A stretch of 64,000 nt of DNA from Thiohalocapsa marina (GCF_008632335.1 NZ_VWXX01000003.1:124001-188000), one strand, 5' to 3'. Positions 37,385 to 46,550 are shown, counted from the first letter of the stretch. Made by a program: numbers and translations. Notes: generated by a model not told the origin, from the letters alone.

Positions 37385-38659
37385 ATGTCTCACTTCATCG
37401 ACCGACGACTGGGCTCGAAGAACAAGAGCACGGTCAACCGACAGCGCTTTCTCAAGCGTTACAAGTCGCAACTCAAGCGCGCCGTGTCGGACGCCGTCAA
37501 TCGCCGCAGCATCACCGACATGGAGGGCGGCGAGCAGGTCGGCATCCCGTCCAGGGACATCTCCGAGCCCACCTTCCAGCACGGTCAGGGCGGACGGCGG
37601 GACATGGTGCATCCGGGCAACAGGGAGTTCGAAGCGGGCGACCGGGTGCAGCGGCCGGAGGGCGGCGGCAGCGGCTCCGGCTCCGGCCAAGGGCGGGCCA
37701 GCAAGGACGGCCGGGGCGAGGACGACTTCGTCTTCCAGCTGTCGCGGGAGGAGTTCCTGGACCTGCTGTTCGACGACCTGGAACTGCCCAACCTGGTACG
37801 CAATCAGCTGCTGGGCGCCACGGAGTTCAAGACCGTGCGCGCCGGCTACACCACCGACGGCTCGCCCAGCAACATCGATGTGGTGCGCTCGCTGAAGGGG
37901 GCCATCGGCCGTCGCACGGCGCTGGGTGCACCCCACCGCAGGCGTGTGCGCGAGCTGGAGGCGGCGCTGGAGCAACTGCTGGCCGACGGGGTGGCGGAGA
38001 CCGACGCCCGGGTCGTGGCGCTGCGCGAGGAGATCGATCGCCTGAAGTCACGCATCGCCGCGCTGCCGTTCATCGATACCTTCGACCTGCGCTATCAGTC
38101 CTTTACCCGCCAGCCCGAGCCTACCAGCAAGGCCGTGATGCTGTGCATCATGGACGTGTCGGGCTCCATGGACCAGCTGCGCAAGAACCTGGCCAAGCGG
38201 TTCTTCATCCTGCTGTACCTGTTCCTGCAGCGGAATTACGACCGGATCGATGTCGTCTTCATTCGCCACCACACCATCGCGCAGGAGGTGGACGAACAGG
38301 AGTTCTTCTACTCCCGCGAGACCGGCGGTACCGTCGTCTCCAGTGCCCTGAACCTGGCCTACGAGGTGATCTCCGAACGCTATGCCTCGGGCAGCTGGAA
38401 CATCTACGCCGCCCAGGCCTCCGACGGCGACAACTGGGACTCGGATTCCTCCATCTGCCGCGAGCTGCTGATCAACCGGCTGATGCCCCTGATGCGCTAC
38501 TACGCCTATGTCGAGATCACGCCGCGGCAGCACCAGAGCCTGTGGTACGCCTACCAGGACGTGAAGGCCGCGCATCCACACTTCGCCATGGAGGCGATCG
38601 ACGGTGCCGAGGACATCTACCCGGTGTTCCGCGAGCTGTTCAGGCGGCAGGATGCCTGA
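37385..38659 (+). CDS. yeaH: YeaH-type DUF444 protein (VWA-like)
   Basis: Protein of 424 aa with the DUF444 architecture. It begins [20 protein letters not shown], continues with a Gly/Ser-rich stretch (about 95-120) and then a von Willebrand A-like domain with the MIDAS-type D-x-S-x-S in [19 protein letters not shown] (about residue 255) and a threonine in GGTVVSSAL. It is co-transcribed with prkA (27-base gap). The partner function is not known in detail; in E. coli yeaG and yeaH act together in adaptation to sustained nitrogen starvation. A heptamer tract begins directly after its stop codon. Confidence 0.95.
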   Translation: MSHFIDRRLGSKNKSTVNRQRFLKRYKSQLKRAVSDAVNRRSITDMEGGEQVGIPSRDISEPTFQHGQGGRRDMVHPGNREFEAGDRVQRPEGGGSGSGSGQGRASKDGRGEDDFVFQLSREEFLDLLFDDLELPNLVRNQLLGATEFKTVRAGYTTDGSPSNIDVVRSLKGAIGRRTALGAPHRRRVRELEAALEQLLADGVAETDARVVALREEIDRLKSRIAALPFIDTFDLRYQSFTRQPEPTSKAVMLCIMDVSGSMDQLRKNLAKRFFILLYLFLQRNYDRIDVVFIRHHTIAQEVDEQEFFYSRETGGTVVSSALNLAYEVISERYASGSWNIYAAQASDGDNWDSDSSICRELLINRLMPLMRYYAYVEITPRQHQSLWYAYQDVKAAHPHFAMEAIDGAEDIYPVFRELFRRQDA

Positions 38660-38740
38660 AAAGTTTGAAGTTTGAAGTTTGAAGTTTGAAGTTTGAAGTT
38701 TGAAGTTTGAAGTTTGAAGTTTGAAGTTTGAAGTTTGAAG
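38660..38740 (+). repeat. Heptamer tandem repeat (AAGTTTG)n after yeaH
   Basis: About 11.5 perfect copies of AAGTTTG start at the base after the yeaH stop codon. Copy number is likely to vary by slippage. A related short stretch (CTTGAAGTTTGAAACTTGAA) lies at 38846-38865, and a second (TTGAACTTCAAACTTC) follows queE at 56461. Confidence 0.95.
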
Positions 38741-38810
38741 GCGGCGGTTGGTAGGCCTTGATCATCGCGCCGGCCGTTAGGGTAGACAGCTATTCCCTTG
38801 TCCACCCTGC

Positions 38811-38866
38811 ACGCTGGCGGCTGGCGGCTGGAGGCTTCATCTAGCTTGAAGTTTGAAACTTGAATG
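38811..38866 (-). repeat. Composite heptamer element before spoVR
   Basis: Read on the minus strand this is two GCCGCCA-type heptamers plus a CAAACTT-type stretch, the same pairing of motifs seen after queE at 56434-56476. It sits in the 226-base spacer between yeaH and spoVR, which otherwise shows no gene. Confidence 0.6.
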
Positions 38867-38885
38867 CGGCGGGGCGCGACTGACC

Positions 38886-40379
38886 ATGGCAGACAAGATC
38901 ATATCCGAGTCCTCCGAGTGGAGTTTTCCGCTGCTCGAGCGTTTCGACCGCGAGATCGCGCGGCTGGCGCATGACGAGTACGGTCTCGACACCTATGCCA
39001 ACCAGATCGAGGTCATCTCCTCCGAGCAGATGATCGACGCCTACTCCTCCGTCGGTCTGCCGATCAACTACCACCACTGGTCCTTCGGCAAGCAGTTCGT
39101 GGCCACCGAGCAGACCTACCGCCGCGGCCACATGGGGCTGGCTTACGAGATCGTGATCAACTCCGATCCCTGCATCGCCTACCTGATGGAGGAGAACAGC
39201 CTGCCCATGCAGGCGCTGGTCATCGCCCATGCCTGCTATGGTCACAACAGCTTCTTCAAGGGCAACTACCTGTTCCGCACCTGGACCAGCGCCGACGCCA
39301 TCATCGACTACCTGGTCTTTGCCCGGCATTACATCGCCGAGTGCGAGGAGCGATACGGCGACGAAGAGGTCGAGCTGCTGCTGGACTCCTGCCATGCGCT
39401 GATGAACTACGGCGTGGATCGCTACAAGCGCCCGTCGCCCTTGTCCATGGCCGAGGAGCAGAAGCGCCAGCGCGAGCGCGAGGCCTATCTGCAGTCGCAG
39501 GTCAACGACCTGTGGCGCACCCTGCCGGTCGGTCGCGACCCGGCGGACGGGGGCGTCGCCGAGCACCGCTTTCCGGCCGAGCCGCAGGAAAACCTGCTGT
39601 ACTTCATCGAGAAGAACGCGCCGCTGCTGGAGCCCTGGCAGCGCGAGATCGTGCGCATCGTGCGCAAGATCGGCCAGTACTTCTATCCCCAGCGCCAGAC
39701 CCAGGTGATGAACGAGGGCTGGGCCACCTTCTGGCATTACACCCTGCTCAACCGGCTGTACGACAAGGGCCTGGTAGGCGACGGCTTCATGATCGAGATG
39801 CTGCAGTCGCACACCAATGTCGTGTACCAGCCGGCGTTCGACTCACCGCACTACAGCGGCATCAATCCGTACGCCCTGGGCTTTGCCATGATGACCGACA
39901 TCCGCCGCATCTGCGAGCAGCCCACCGACGAGGACCGCCACTGGTTCCCGGACATCGTCGGTCAGGACTGGCAGGCGGTGCTGGATTTTGCCATGCGTAA
40001 CTTCAAGGACGAGAGCTTTATCGCCCAGTACCTGTCACCGAAACTGATGCGAGACTTCCACCTGTTCGCGGTGCGCGACGACGATCTTGAAGAGACGCTG
40101 GAGATCACCGCCATCCACGACGAGGACGGCTATCGCCGGCTGCGCCAGAACCTGGCGGAACAGTACAACCTGGGCACACGGGAGCCCAATCTGCAGGTCT
40201 ACGACGTGGATGTGCGCGGCGACCGCTCCCTGACCCTGCGCCATTTCCGACACAATCGCCGCCCCCTCGGCGAGACGGTGGACGACATGCTGCGGCACAT
40301 CCGGCGCCTGTGGGGCTTCGACGTGCGGCTGGAAGCGGTTGACGAACTTGGGCGGGTGCATCTGCTGGGCGAGGCCTGA
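38886..40379 (+). CDS. spoVR: SpoVR family protein (YcgB-like)
   Basis: Protein of 497 aa, the usual size for SpoVR/YcgB. Conserved segments include WSFPLLERFDREIARLAHDE, INYHHWSFGKQF, ACYGHNSFFKGNYLF and QVMNEGWATFWHYTLLNRLY. Despite the Bacillus sporulation name, proteobacterial members sit with prkA and yeaH and are linked to stationary-phase or biofilm responses; the molecular activity is unknown. The ATG at 38886 gives the conserved start MADKIISESSEWSF. The trio is complete and in the usual order, separated from yeaH only by the repeat spacer. Confidence 0.95.
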   Translation: MADKIISESSEWSFPLLERFDREIARLAHDEYGLDTYANQIEVISSEQMIDAYSSVGLPINYHHWSFGKQFVATEQTYRRGHMGLAYEIVINSDPCIAYLMEENSLPMQALVIAHACYGHNSFFKGNYLFRTWTSADAIIDYLVFARHYIAECEERYGDEEVELLLDSCHALMNYGVDRYKRPSPLSMAEEQKRQREREAYLQSQVNDLWRTLPVGRDPADGGVAEHRFPAEPQENLLYFIEKNAPLLEPWQREIVRIVRKIGQYFYPQRQTQVMNEGWATFWHYTLLNRLYDKGLVGDGFMIEMLQSHTNVVYQPAFDSPHYSGINPYALGFAMMTDIRRICEQPTDEDRHWFPDIVGQDWQAVLDFAMRNFKDESFIAQYLSPKLMRDFHLFAVRDDDLEETLEITAIHDEDGYRRLRQNLAEQYNLGTREPNLQVYDVDVRGDRSLTLRHFRHNRRPLGETVDDMLRHIRRLWGFDVRLEAVDELGRVHLLGEA

Positions 40380-40486
40380 GGACGCGGGATCCGCGTTTCC
40401 GGTGCGGCAAGGACGGACCGGGCTCAGCTTTTGAGCCACTGCCTGGTGCATGCTGGAGGCGTCTGTCATCCAGTCCGGAGGTCGCG

Positions 40487-40939
40487 ATGCAACCCGTTGT
40501 TGATCTGTTGGTCCTTGTACTCTTCCTGTCCGTGCTGTATCTGCTGCTGGGCATGCTGGCCCTGGTCCTGGAACGCTCGCCGTGGTTCATGGAGCAGTCT
40601 CGGCGGGCCGAGCGGCCCCGGCATCCTTGGGATTCGGCGGTTTGCCGCCATGCTCCGGTGCAAGTCGCTGCAGTCTGCAAGCGCCGCTCCATGACTCCAT
40701 GCATCCAGAGGCCAGTACAATGCGGAACCGACCGGATATCAAGACCGCTATCCCCAGGCGTCGTTACCAGATCGGCGACTTCAGCGCCACGGTGCTGGGC
40801 GACATCGATTCCGGCGGCGGTCGCGCGTACCGCTTCATCCTGGCCATGGTGGCCCTGGGGGATGCACAGCCCAGCCTGTACGTCTGCTGCGAGCCGAATC
40901 CGTCCGGCGGCGTCGATGGCCGCTATGCGGTGCGTGTAG
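40487..40939 (+). CDS. Possible small membrane protein (3' part doubtful)
   Basis: A GGAGG motif seven bases before the ATG at 40487 and the strongly hydrophobic start (LLVLVLFLSVLYLLLGMLAL, residues 7-26) support a real translation start. After about residue 45 the sequence becomes Arg/Cys/Ser-rich and unlikely as protein, and the last 220 bases overlap the next gene in another frame. Either a short membrane peptide lost its stop codon, or the frame is spurious. Not assigned to a family. Confidence 0.35.
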   Translation: MQPVVDLLVLVLFLSVLYLLLGMLALVLERSPWFMEQSRRAERPRHPWDSAVCRHAPVQVAAVCKRRSMTPCIQRPVQCGTDRISRPLSPGVVTRSATSAPRCWATSIPAAVARTASSWPWWPWGMHSPACTSAASRIRPAASMAAMRCV

Positions 40940-41073
40940 TCAACGATTCCATGTCAGAGGTGGTGGACAGTGCCGACCACTGGGGCGATCTCGACACCTT
41001 CGCGGAGATGGCCGTGGACCTGGCGCGGCAGGTGCTTGGAATGAAGAACGAGCAGACCATCCGCCTGATGTGA
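40720..41073 (+). CDS. Conserved-looking small hypothetical protein
   Basis: Soluble protein of 117 aa with well-behaved composition: RRYQIGDFSATVLGDIDSGG, YRFILAMVALGDAQPSLYVC, YAVRVVNDSMSEVVDSADHW and a C-terminal helix. No family recognised. The ATG at 40720 is preferred over a longer frame from 40582. It follows spoVR and could be the last gene of the prkA cluster. A GCCGCCA heptamer pair begins right after its stop. Confidence 0.55.
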   Translation: MRNRPDIKTAIPRRRYQIGDFSATVLGDIDSGGGRAYRFILAMVALGDAQPSLYVCCEPNPSGGVDGRYAVRVVNDSMSEVVDSADHWGDLDTFAEMAVDLARQVLGMKNEQTIRLM

Positions 41074-41092
41074 GCCGCCAGCCGCCAGCCGG
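41074..41092 (+). repeat. GCCGCCA heptamer pair after a stop codon
   Basis: Two and a half copies of GCCGCCA begin at the base following the TGA of the 117-aa gene. The same heptamer family follows queE and, in degenerate form, ilvC. Confidence 0.6.
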
Positions 41093-41114
41093 CGCCTGAG
41101 AATCGGGCCCGACG

Positions 41115-43520
41115 TCAGTATGTGGCCAGCAGGAGCGCGTCGAGCTGCTGCTGGTAATGGGCCAGCTGGTGCTCGCCGGCGGCATCCTCCTGGCGCGCCT
41201 GTTCGACGTCCTGCTCCAGGGCGCGACGCTCCGCCTTGTATCTGGCCACCGCATCGCGTAACTCGGCATGACGTTGCCTCAGCTGGTCGCGTTCCCGCTC
41301 CAGCTGAGCCAGGCGACGCGCCGCGTTGCGCCGGGTGCGTCGTGCCGGATCGCTGCCCGCCAGCCAGGAGTGACCCGCGGGGGTCTGGGCCTCGGCCTCC
41401 TGGATGCGTTGCTGCAGCGTCTGTATCGGCTCCTGCTGCTGCGCCAGTCGCTGGCTGATGCGCTCGCGCTCGGTTTCGGCATCGGCCAGTGCGGCCTCGC
41501 AGCGAGCAAGACGCAGACGCTGCTCCGACAGCGCGGTGTGCTGGCGCTCACGTGTCTGCCGCTGCTCGGCGATCAGATCCCGGATCTGGTCGATGCGCCA
41601 CTGCCGCTCATCGCGTTGTTGTGCCTGGGCCTCGTCCCGGCTCAGACGCTGTTGTTTCAGGTCCTGTTGTCGGCAGCGCTCGTCGAGCGCCTTGCGGCGC
41701 AGGCGCAACTGCTCGCGTTCGTTTTCCAGTTGGGCCTCGAATGCTCGCCGCTGCCGGTCCAGTGCGTCCTCGGCCACGGCCTGCTCCTGGCGCCATTGTT
41801 GCCGCGCGCGGACCAGTTCCTGCTCCAGGCGTTCGCGCTCGGCGGCGTGCTGCTGCTGAAGTTCTTCCAGCGCCAGTTCGTGGGTCTGCCGTGCCTCGGC
41901 GCGCTGCTGCGCCAACCGTTCGAGCTCCGCGGCGGTCTCCCCGGCCAGGCGCTTGCGGGTCTCTTCCAGTTCCAGGTCCAGCTCGCGCTCGCGCGCCTTC
42001 AGCTCCAGGTCGCGGCGGCGGCGCTCCTGGTCGAGGCGTGCGTCGATGTCCTCGCGCCGGCGATCCAGCAACTCCTGCTCGTAGGCCTGGTCCGCCAGCA
42101 GGCGACGCACCCGCGCCTCGGCGTCGACCACCGCCCGGATCTGTTCGAAATAGGCGTCCGGATCGCGCTCGTAGCGCTCCCAGAGCCGATGGAACTCCGC
42201 CGGCGACAGCCGTCGCCGGGGGTCGTCATGATGCGCGAAGCCGGGCACATCGGCCAGTCCGCCGGCCAGGTACTTGCGATACTTGAACTGGATCTGTTCG
42301 CTGAAGTAGGCGTGCACTGCGGCCGGCTCGAACAGCTTGAGCGCGATCAGCGCGAAGAACAGGATGCCCAGGGCGGCCTGGGCGAAGCCCTCGACGGTCT
42401 CGAAGTGCGGCACGCCGGTCTCTTCCGGGCTGTTGCGCAGGGCGTCCAGCGCCTGGGAGCGGGCGGCGAAGGTCAGCCGCGGCGGTGATGCCGGCGGCTG
42501 ACCGGCGCTGACCTCGGCGCGGATGCGCTCGTACAGTTGCTGTTGTTCCCGTTGCAGCGCCTGCAGCGCATCGGACCGCTCGGCGATGCGTTGCTGCTGC
42601 AGGCTGATGACAACCTGGATGTCCGCAAGCCGGGCGTCGCGTTCCGCCTGTACCTCCGCCAGTTCCTGCTCCAGCAGGCTGGCCCGGGCATCCCATTTGC
42701 GCGCCTCCGGACCATAGCCCTCCGGGCGCCCGTCGCGGCCCAGCACCTCGTCGCCGACGCGCGCCCGCACCTCTGCTAGATCGCGGCTCAGCACCTTGAT
42801 CTCCGGGGCGTATTCGGCCTCGATCCGCGTGCGCCGTTCCTGCTCGGTGGCAAGGGACTCCGACAGTTGGGCAAGTTCCTGCCGCAGGGCGTCGCCGCGC
42901 GCCTGCAGACCGGCGTCGATCTGCTCGGCGCGGGCCTCGATGCGGGCCTGCAGGGCGGCATCGCGCTGCTGGAAGTAGAGCTCCACTTGGGCCTGGTGGT
43001 AGCGCTCGATGTCGTCAGCGCGGATCAGTTTCTCGATGAAGGGGGCCGTGACATAGAGCGAGATGGCGACGATCCCCAGCCGCGCCAGCAGGCCGCCGAA
43101 CCAGCGCAGACTGGCGCCGATGCCGCGGGATGTCTCGCTGCCGAGCGGGCGCGCTCGCAGGCCGGGGCGCTCTGACATGATCAGCGACGCGTCAACGATC
43201 CAGACCACGGCGAACATCAGCGCGAACATGAAGGCCATCACCGGGGGCCGCAGCCAGGGGCTGGCCGACGGTACCAGGGAGCCGCCCACGGCGCCCCAGA
43301 CGAAGCCTTCGATGCTGGCCATGAGCAGGATCACCACCCAGGCCGAACCCAGCCAGGCGGAGACCGCCGGCGTGATCAGATTGCGCCCGTAGGGCCGCAG
43401 CGAGAAGTAGTCCCGCAGGCGCAGCCGGGCATGGGGGGTGGCGTCTTCAGCACCGGTCGCGGGCCGGCGGCGGCGTGTGCGCCGAAACGGGTCGATGGAG
43501 GCAAGCAGCGAGGGTGTCAT
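41115..43520 (-). CDS. DUF4407-like membrane protein with very long coiled coil
   Basis: Protein of 801 aa. Three transmembrane segments lie near the N-terminus (WLGSAWVVILLMASIEGFVW, MAFMFALMFAVVWIVDA, GIVAISLYVTAPFIEKLI), a coiled coil of about 200 residues follows, then a fourth segment (AALGILFFALIALKLFEPAAV) and a second Gln/Glu/Arg-rich coiled coil of over 330 residues that fills the C-terminal half. The membrane arrangement resembles DUF4407 proteins, whose function is unknown. The C-terminal coil is much longer than in usual members and may act as a scaffold or tether. The ATG at 43520 (MTPSLLASIDPF) is preferred over one at 43613. Confidence 0.75.
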   Translation of the reverse strand: MTPSLLASIDPFRRTRRRRPATGAEDATPHARLRLRDYFSLRPYGRNLITPAVSAWLGSAWVVILLMASIEGFVWGAVGGSLVPSASPWLRPPVMAFMFALMFAVVWIVDASLIMSERPGLRARPLGSETSRGIGASLRWFGGLLARLGIVAISLYVTAPFIEKLIRADDIERYHQAQVELYFQQRDAALQARIEARAEQIDAGLQARGDALRQELAQLSESLATEQERRTRIEAEYAPEIKVLSRDLAEVRARVGDEVLGRDGRPEGYGPEARKWDARASLLEQELAEVQAERDARLADIQVVISLQQQRIAERSDALQALQREQQQLYERIRAEVSAGQPPASPPRLTFAARSQALDALRNSPEETGVPHFETVEGFAQAALGILFFALIALKLFEPAAVHAYFSEQIQFKYRKYLAGGLADVPGFAHHDDPRRRLSPAEFHRLWERYERDPDAYFEQIRAVVDAEARVRRLLADQAYEQELLDRRREDIDARLDQERRRRDLELKARERELDLELEETRKRLAGETAAELERLAQQRAEARQTHELALEELQQQHAAERERLEQELVRARQQWRQEQAVAEDALDRQRRAFEAQLENEREQLRLRRKALDERCRQQDLKQQRLSRDEAQAQQRDERQWRIDQIRDLIAEQRQTRERQHTALSEQRLRLARCEAALADAETERERISQRLAQQQEPIQTLQQRIQEAEAQTPAGHSWLAGSDPARRTRRNAARRLAQLERERDQLRQRHAELRDAVARYKAERRALEQDVEQARQEDAAGEHQLAHYQQQLDALLLATY

Positions 43521-43773
43521 GAGCACCAGCCGCGCTGCTAGCCAAGCTGCCGGCCGCCGCCATCCAGGCCGCTCAGACCCTGGCCGCGCAAACCGTGGCC
43601 GAAAGCAGGGCACACGGACAGCGGTGTCCGGGAAATGGCTGGGCGGTGTGCGGTCGAGCCGGGGGTCGGTGAGTGCATGGCGGCAGCTGCGGTCACTGGT
43701 TGGATTGCCCTGCGTTTTCGCCGCAAGGTTCTACAATTATAGAGAGGGTTCGGGAAATGAGAGGAGTACGACG
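43521..43773. promoter_or_regulatory. Divergent spacer between the DUF4407 gene and ybaK-like gene
   Basis: A GC-rich spacer that becomes AT-rich at 43725-43745. TACAAT at 43732-43737 could be a -10 for the downstream gene, and GAGAGGAG at 43759-43766 is its ribosome-binding site. No good -35 was found and no gene is visible. Confidence 0.35.
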
Positions 43774-44244
43774 ATGACAATTGCAGCACGTGTTGAAGAC
43801 TATCTGAAACAGCATTCGGTCCCGTTCGAGCTGCTGCCGCACAAGACGACCGGCTCGACACACGAGACCGCCGAGGCGGCCCATGTCAGCGACGATCATA
43901 TCGCCAAGGCGGTCATGGTCGGCGACGAGCAGGGCGAGGCGATGGTGGTGATCCCGGGCGACTCCTGGCTGATGCTGGATCGGCTGAACAAGGCCAGCGG
44001 CCGCACCTTCCGGCTGGACGAAGAGTCCGAGCTGTCAAGGCTGTTCCCGGATTGCGATCCGGGCGCCGTGCCGCCGGTGGGCAAGGCCTACGGGGTCGAG
44101 ACCTACCTCGACGAGGCCCTGACCACGTTGGCCGATGTCTACTTCGAGTCGGGTGATCACCGCAACCTGGTGCACATCAACGGCCCGGACTTCGTGCGCC
44201 TGCTGCACGGGGTGCGTCTGGGGCATTTCGGACGTCCGGGCTAA
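43774..44244 (+). CDS. YbaK/ProX-type aminoacyl-tRNA deacylase-like protein
   Basis: Stand-alone editing-domain protein of 156 aa. Typical blocks are VEDYLKQHSVPFELLPHKTT, the lysine in HIAKAVMVGDEQGEAMVVIP, and GKAYGVETYLDEAL. Family members hydrolyse mischarged tRNAs, such as Cys-tRNA-Pro or Ala-tRNA-Pro; the substrate here cannot be told from sequence alone. The ATG at 43774 follows a strong GAGAGGAG site. It converges on the MFS gene with a 19-base gap. Confidence 0.88.
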   Translation: MTIAARVEDYLKQHSVPFELLPHKTTGSTHETAEAAHVSDDHIAKAVMVGDEQGEAMVVIPGDSWLMLDRLNKASGRTFRLDEESELSRLFPDCDPGAVPPVGKAYGVETYLDEALTTLADVYFESGDHRNLVHINGPDFVRLLHGVRLGHFGRPG

Positions 44245-44263
44245 GCGCCGGCGCCGATCGGCG

Positions 44264-45925
44264 TCAGGCGCTGCGCAGCCGGGTGAGCTTGATCAGGCCA
44301 ACGGCGGCCAGCGGCAGGATCAGTCCGATCAGCAGGGCGGTCAGCATCAGCATGCCGAGTTCGCTGTAATCGGCGGCGACGCTGACCGCACCCGTGACCG
44401 GATCGCGTACCTCGCGGGTGACCAGAAACAGCTGATTCAGGTACTTGGTGCCAAGCTGCCCCGCAGACAGGGCCAGGTTGGTGAAGGAGGCCATGACGGC
44501 AAAAAAGGTCGCCTTCAGGTTATCCGGGGCAGAGTTCGCGATCCAGGCCAGCATCGGCACCATGGCGATCTGGCCCAGCGGTGACTCCAGCGCGGTATCC
44601 ACCAGGGCGATGAAGCGGGCGTCGACGATGCCGCCGGTGACATTGGCGGTCCACTGGTGCAGACCGAAGTACATGCCGATGATGGGCAGGTACAGCAGGC
44701 TGCTGATCAGGGTCAGGAACACCACCACGTAGGCGATGGAGCGCTCGGCCATGAAGCGGCGGAACAGGAACAGGCCCAGCAGGGTCAGGCTGCTGCCGAT
44801 GAGCGCCAGCACCGACAGGAACTGCTGGTCGAACGCCAGCTCGTCGATCATCCACCAGGTCTGGCCGGGCCCCGGCCCGGGCATGGCGCGAAAGACGAAG
44901 ATGATCAGTGCTGTGCCCAGCAGCAGCAGGCGGGCCTGGGACTCAAGCACCCGCAGCAGGCGCGACATCAGGAACAGCACGATGGCCATGGAGCCGGCGA
45001 AGATGATCTCCTGGTTGTAGGGTACGTCCGTCAGGCCCAGCGTCAGGGTGAAGACCACGAACACCAGGCTGCCGCCGAGGATCCACCAGTTGGGTGTGGT
45101 GCGCTCGGTGGGCGGCGTGAGCCGTCGCCGGGCCTCGTCTGCGGGCAGGCCGCCGGCTACCAGCCGGCGCAGATCACGGCGGCGGACATGGCCGGCGAGG
45201 GCGACGCCGAGGATGGAGATGAGCGGGATGACCAGCGCGAGCTGGTAGATCAGGATATAGGTGTCGATCTTGTCCTGCTCGGACATGGTCTCCACCCCGG
45301 CGAACAGAAAGACGTTGGCCAGTGCCACCAGCACGCCGCCGCCGATGATGGCGACGCGGCCCAGGGTCTGCATGGTGGTATGCATCAGCCGGCGCTGCAC
45401 CGGGTCCAGTGGCCGGCCGTCGGCATCCACTCGTGGCACTGCCTCCACGGTCATGGCGTCCGCCACCACGTCCTGCAAGACATAGCCCACCGGCGCCAGC
45501 AGTGCGGCCAGCACGTACCAGGCCGCCACCGGCATCACCGCGTCCATGGCAGCGCGTTCCGCCAGCAGTCCGAGCATGATCAGCATGCTGGCCGACAGCA
45601 TGCCCGCGCCCAGATAGACCAGCCCCGCCTTGTGGCGCCAGATCAGGTCCACCAGATGTCCCAGAGGCATCTTCAGCGCCCAGGGGATGCCGGCCCAGAA
45701 GCCCAGCGAGGCGAGAAAGGCCGCGGACAACCCGAGATAGTCCTTGACGAAGAAGGTGCCGACAATGGCCGTCAGGCCCTGGATGCCGTAGGCGATGTAG
45801 ACCATCAGCGGCGGCAGATATGACAGCCGCATCTCGCGCCCGAGCTCGAGGATGTTGCGGTCGAGCCAGCGTCCCAGGCGGTTGCCGGCCAGATTGCGGG
45901 TCGGTGATGATCGGGTAGGGGCCAA
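44264..45925 (-). CDS. Major facilitator superfamily transporter
   Basis: Integral membrane protein of 553 aa with around 12 hydrophobic segments. GFWAGIPWALKMPLGHLVDL with the following RHKAGLVYLGAG is the loop 2-3 region of MFS carriers, and the 'PVGYVLQDVVADAMTVEAVP' segment resembles the folate-biopterin transporter (BT1) branch. A periplasmic or cytoplasmic insertion follows the sixth helix. The substrate is not determinable here. It lies 18 bases downstream of the tautomerase gene on the same strand, probably co-transcribed. Confidence 0.8.
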   Translation of the reverse strand: MAPTRSSPTRNLAGNRLGRWLDRNILELGREMRLSYLPPLMVYIAYGIQGLTAIVGTFFVKDYLGLSAAFLASLGFWAGIPWALKMPLGHLVDLIWRHKAGLVYLGAGMLSASMLIMLGLLAERAAMDAVMPVAAWYVLAALLAPVGYVLQDVVADAMTVEAVPRVDADGRPLDPVQRRLMHTTMQTLGRVAIIGGGVLVALANVFLFAGVETMSEQDKIDTYILIYQLALVIPLISILGVALAGHVRRRDLRRLVAGGLPADEARRRLTPPTERTTPNWWILGGSLVFVVFTLTLGLTDVPYNQEIIFAGSMAIVLFLMSRLLRVLESQARLLLLGTALIIFVFRAMPGPGPGQTWWMIDELAFDQQFLSVLALIGSSLTLLGLFLFRRFMAERSIAYVVVFLTLISSLLYLPIIGMYFGLHQWTANVTGGIVDARFIALVDTALESPLGQIAMVPMLAWIANSAPDNLKATFFAVMASFTNLALSAGQLGTKYLNQLFLVTREVRDPVTGAVSVAADYSELGMLMLTALLIGLILPLAAVGLIKLTRLRSA

Positions 45926-45943
45926 GGGTCTGAATCCTGCGGT

Positions 45944-46288
45944 TCAGAAGGTTGCGCGATTATGACCGAACAGGTGGCGCGGCGGCGATGCGAACTCGAT
46001 GTAGATCCGCTGCGCCGGAATCCCCAGATACTGCTCGATGAAGTCGCACAGCCGCGCGGAGAAGGCCGCCGTCTGCGCCTCGGGCAGGCCCAGGCTCTTG
46101 AGTTCCAGGTAGGCCAGCGGCGCCGTGTCGCCGGCCATGCACATGTCCGCCACGGCCTCGACCATGACCATGACGTAACGCTCCGGTTTGCCGAGCATCT
46201 CCGCCACCAGGCCCGAGGCGCTGCGCAGCAGCTCCGGGCGGTTCACGGCGGTGAGATCGGCGTTGGTCTTGATGATCAGCGTGGGCAT
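45944..46288 (-). CDS. MIF-like tautomerase
   Basis: Small protein of 114 aa of the macrophage-migration-inhibitory-factor/phenylpyruvate-tautomerase family. Proline follows the initiator methionine (MPTLIIKTN), giving the catalytic Pro-1 after processing. Other family features are the PERYVMVMVEAVADMCMAGD strand region and the C-terminal YLGIPAQRIYIEFASPPRHL. The natural substrate is unknown. It is upstream of the MFS gene and divergent from ilvB. Confidence 0.9.
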   Translation of the reverse strand: MPTLIIKTNADLTAVNRPELLRSASGLVAEMLGKPERYVMVMVEAVADMCMAGDTAPLAYLELKSLGLPEAQTAAFSARLCDFIEQYLGIPAQRIYIEFASPPRHLFGHNRATF

Positions 46289-46550
46289 GGGGCGCGGCCT
46301 CCGCAGGTTGAGTGGGGAACGGGTTGCCTAGTTTGGAGAAATGCTGATTTTTGGCCAGGAGGCTAACAAATAGATATCTCCTTATCGCTCCGCGCAGTAT
46401 ACCCGCCAGGCCGGCGGCGCCTGATCGAGAGAGGCACTTGCCGGCGGGGGCAGTGCGCCATCTTGACCGGATCATGTCAGTTCAGGTATGTTCGAGCGTT
46501 TTCCGATTCAAACCAGCGCCTCGTGCGCGTCCCGACGGAGGATTCCGACC
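46289..46550. promoter_or_regulatory. Divergent region upstream of ilvB
   Basis: Gap of 262 bases carrying promoters for the tautomerase and ilv genes. It includes hairpin copy 3 (46341-46377). GGAGG at 46538-46542 lies nine bases before the TTG start of ilvB. No leader peptide rich in branched-chain codons was recognised, so classical attenuation is not supported. Confidence 0.4.
46341..46377 (+). repeat. GGA-loop hairpin repeat, copy 3 (ilvB leader)
   Basis: TTGGCC-AGGA-GGCTAA forms a stem with one G-U pair, preceded by ATGCTGATTT as at 22745. It is on the same strand as ilvB, about 175 bases before the start codon. Compared with copy 2 the pairing partner has changed (GGCCAA to GGCTAA) without breaking the stem. 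Confidence 0.55.

Noticed and set aside
38660-38740. Heptamer tract as CRISPR or satellite origin
   Set aside because: Simple perfect 7-base units without spacers or replication motifs; a slippage tract explains it.
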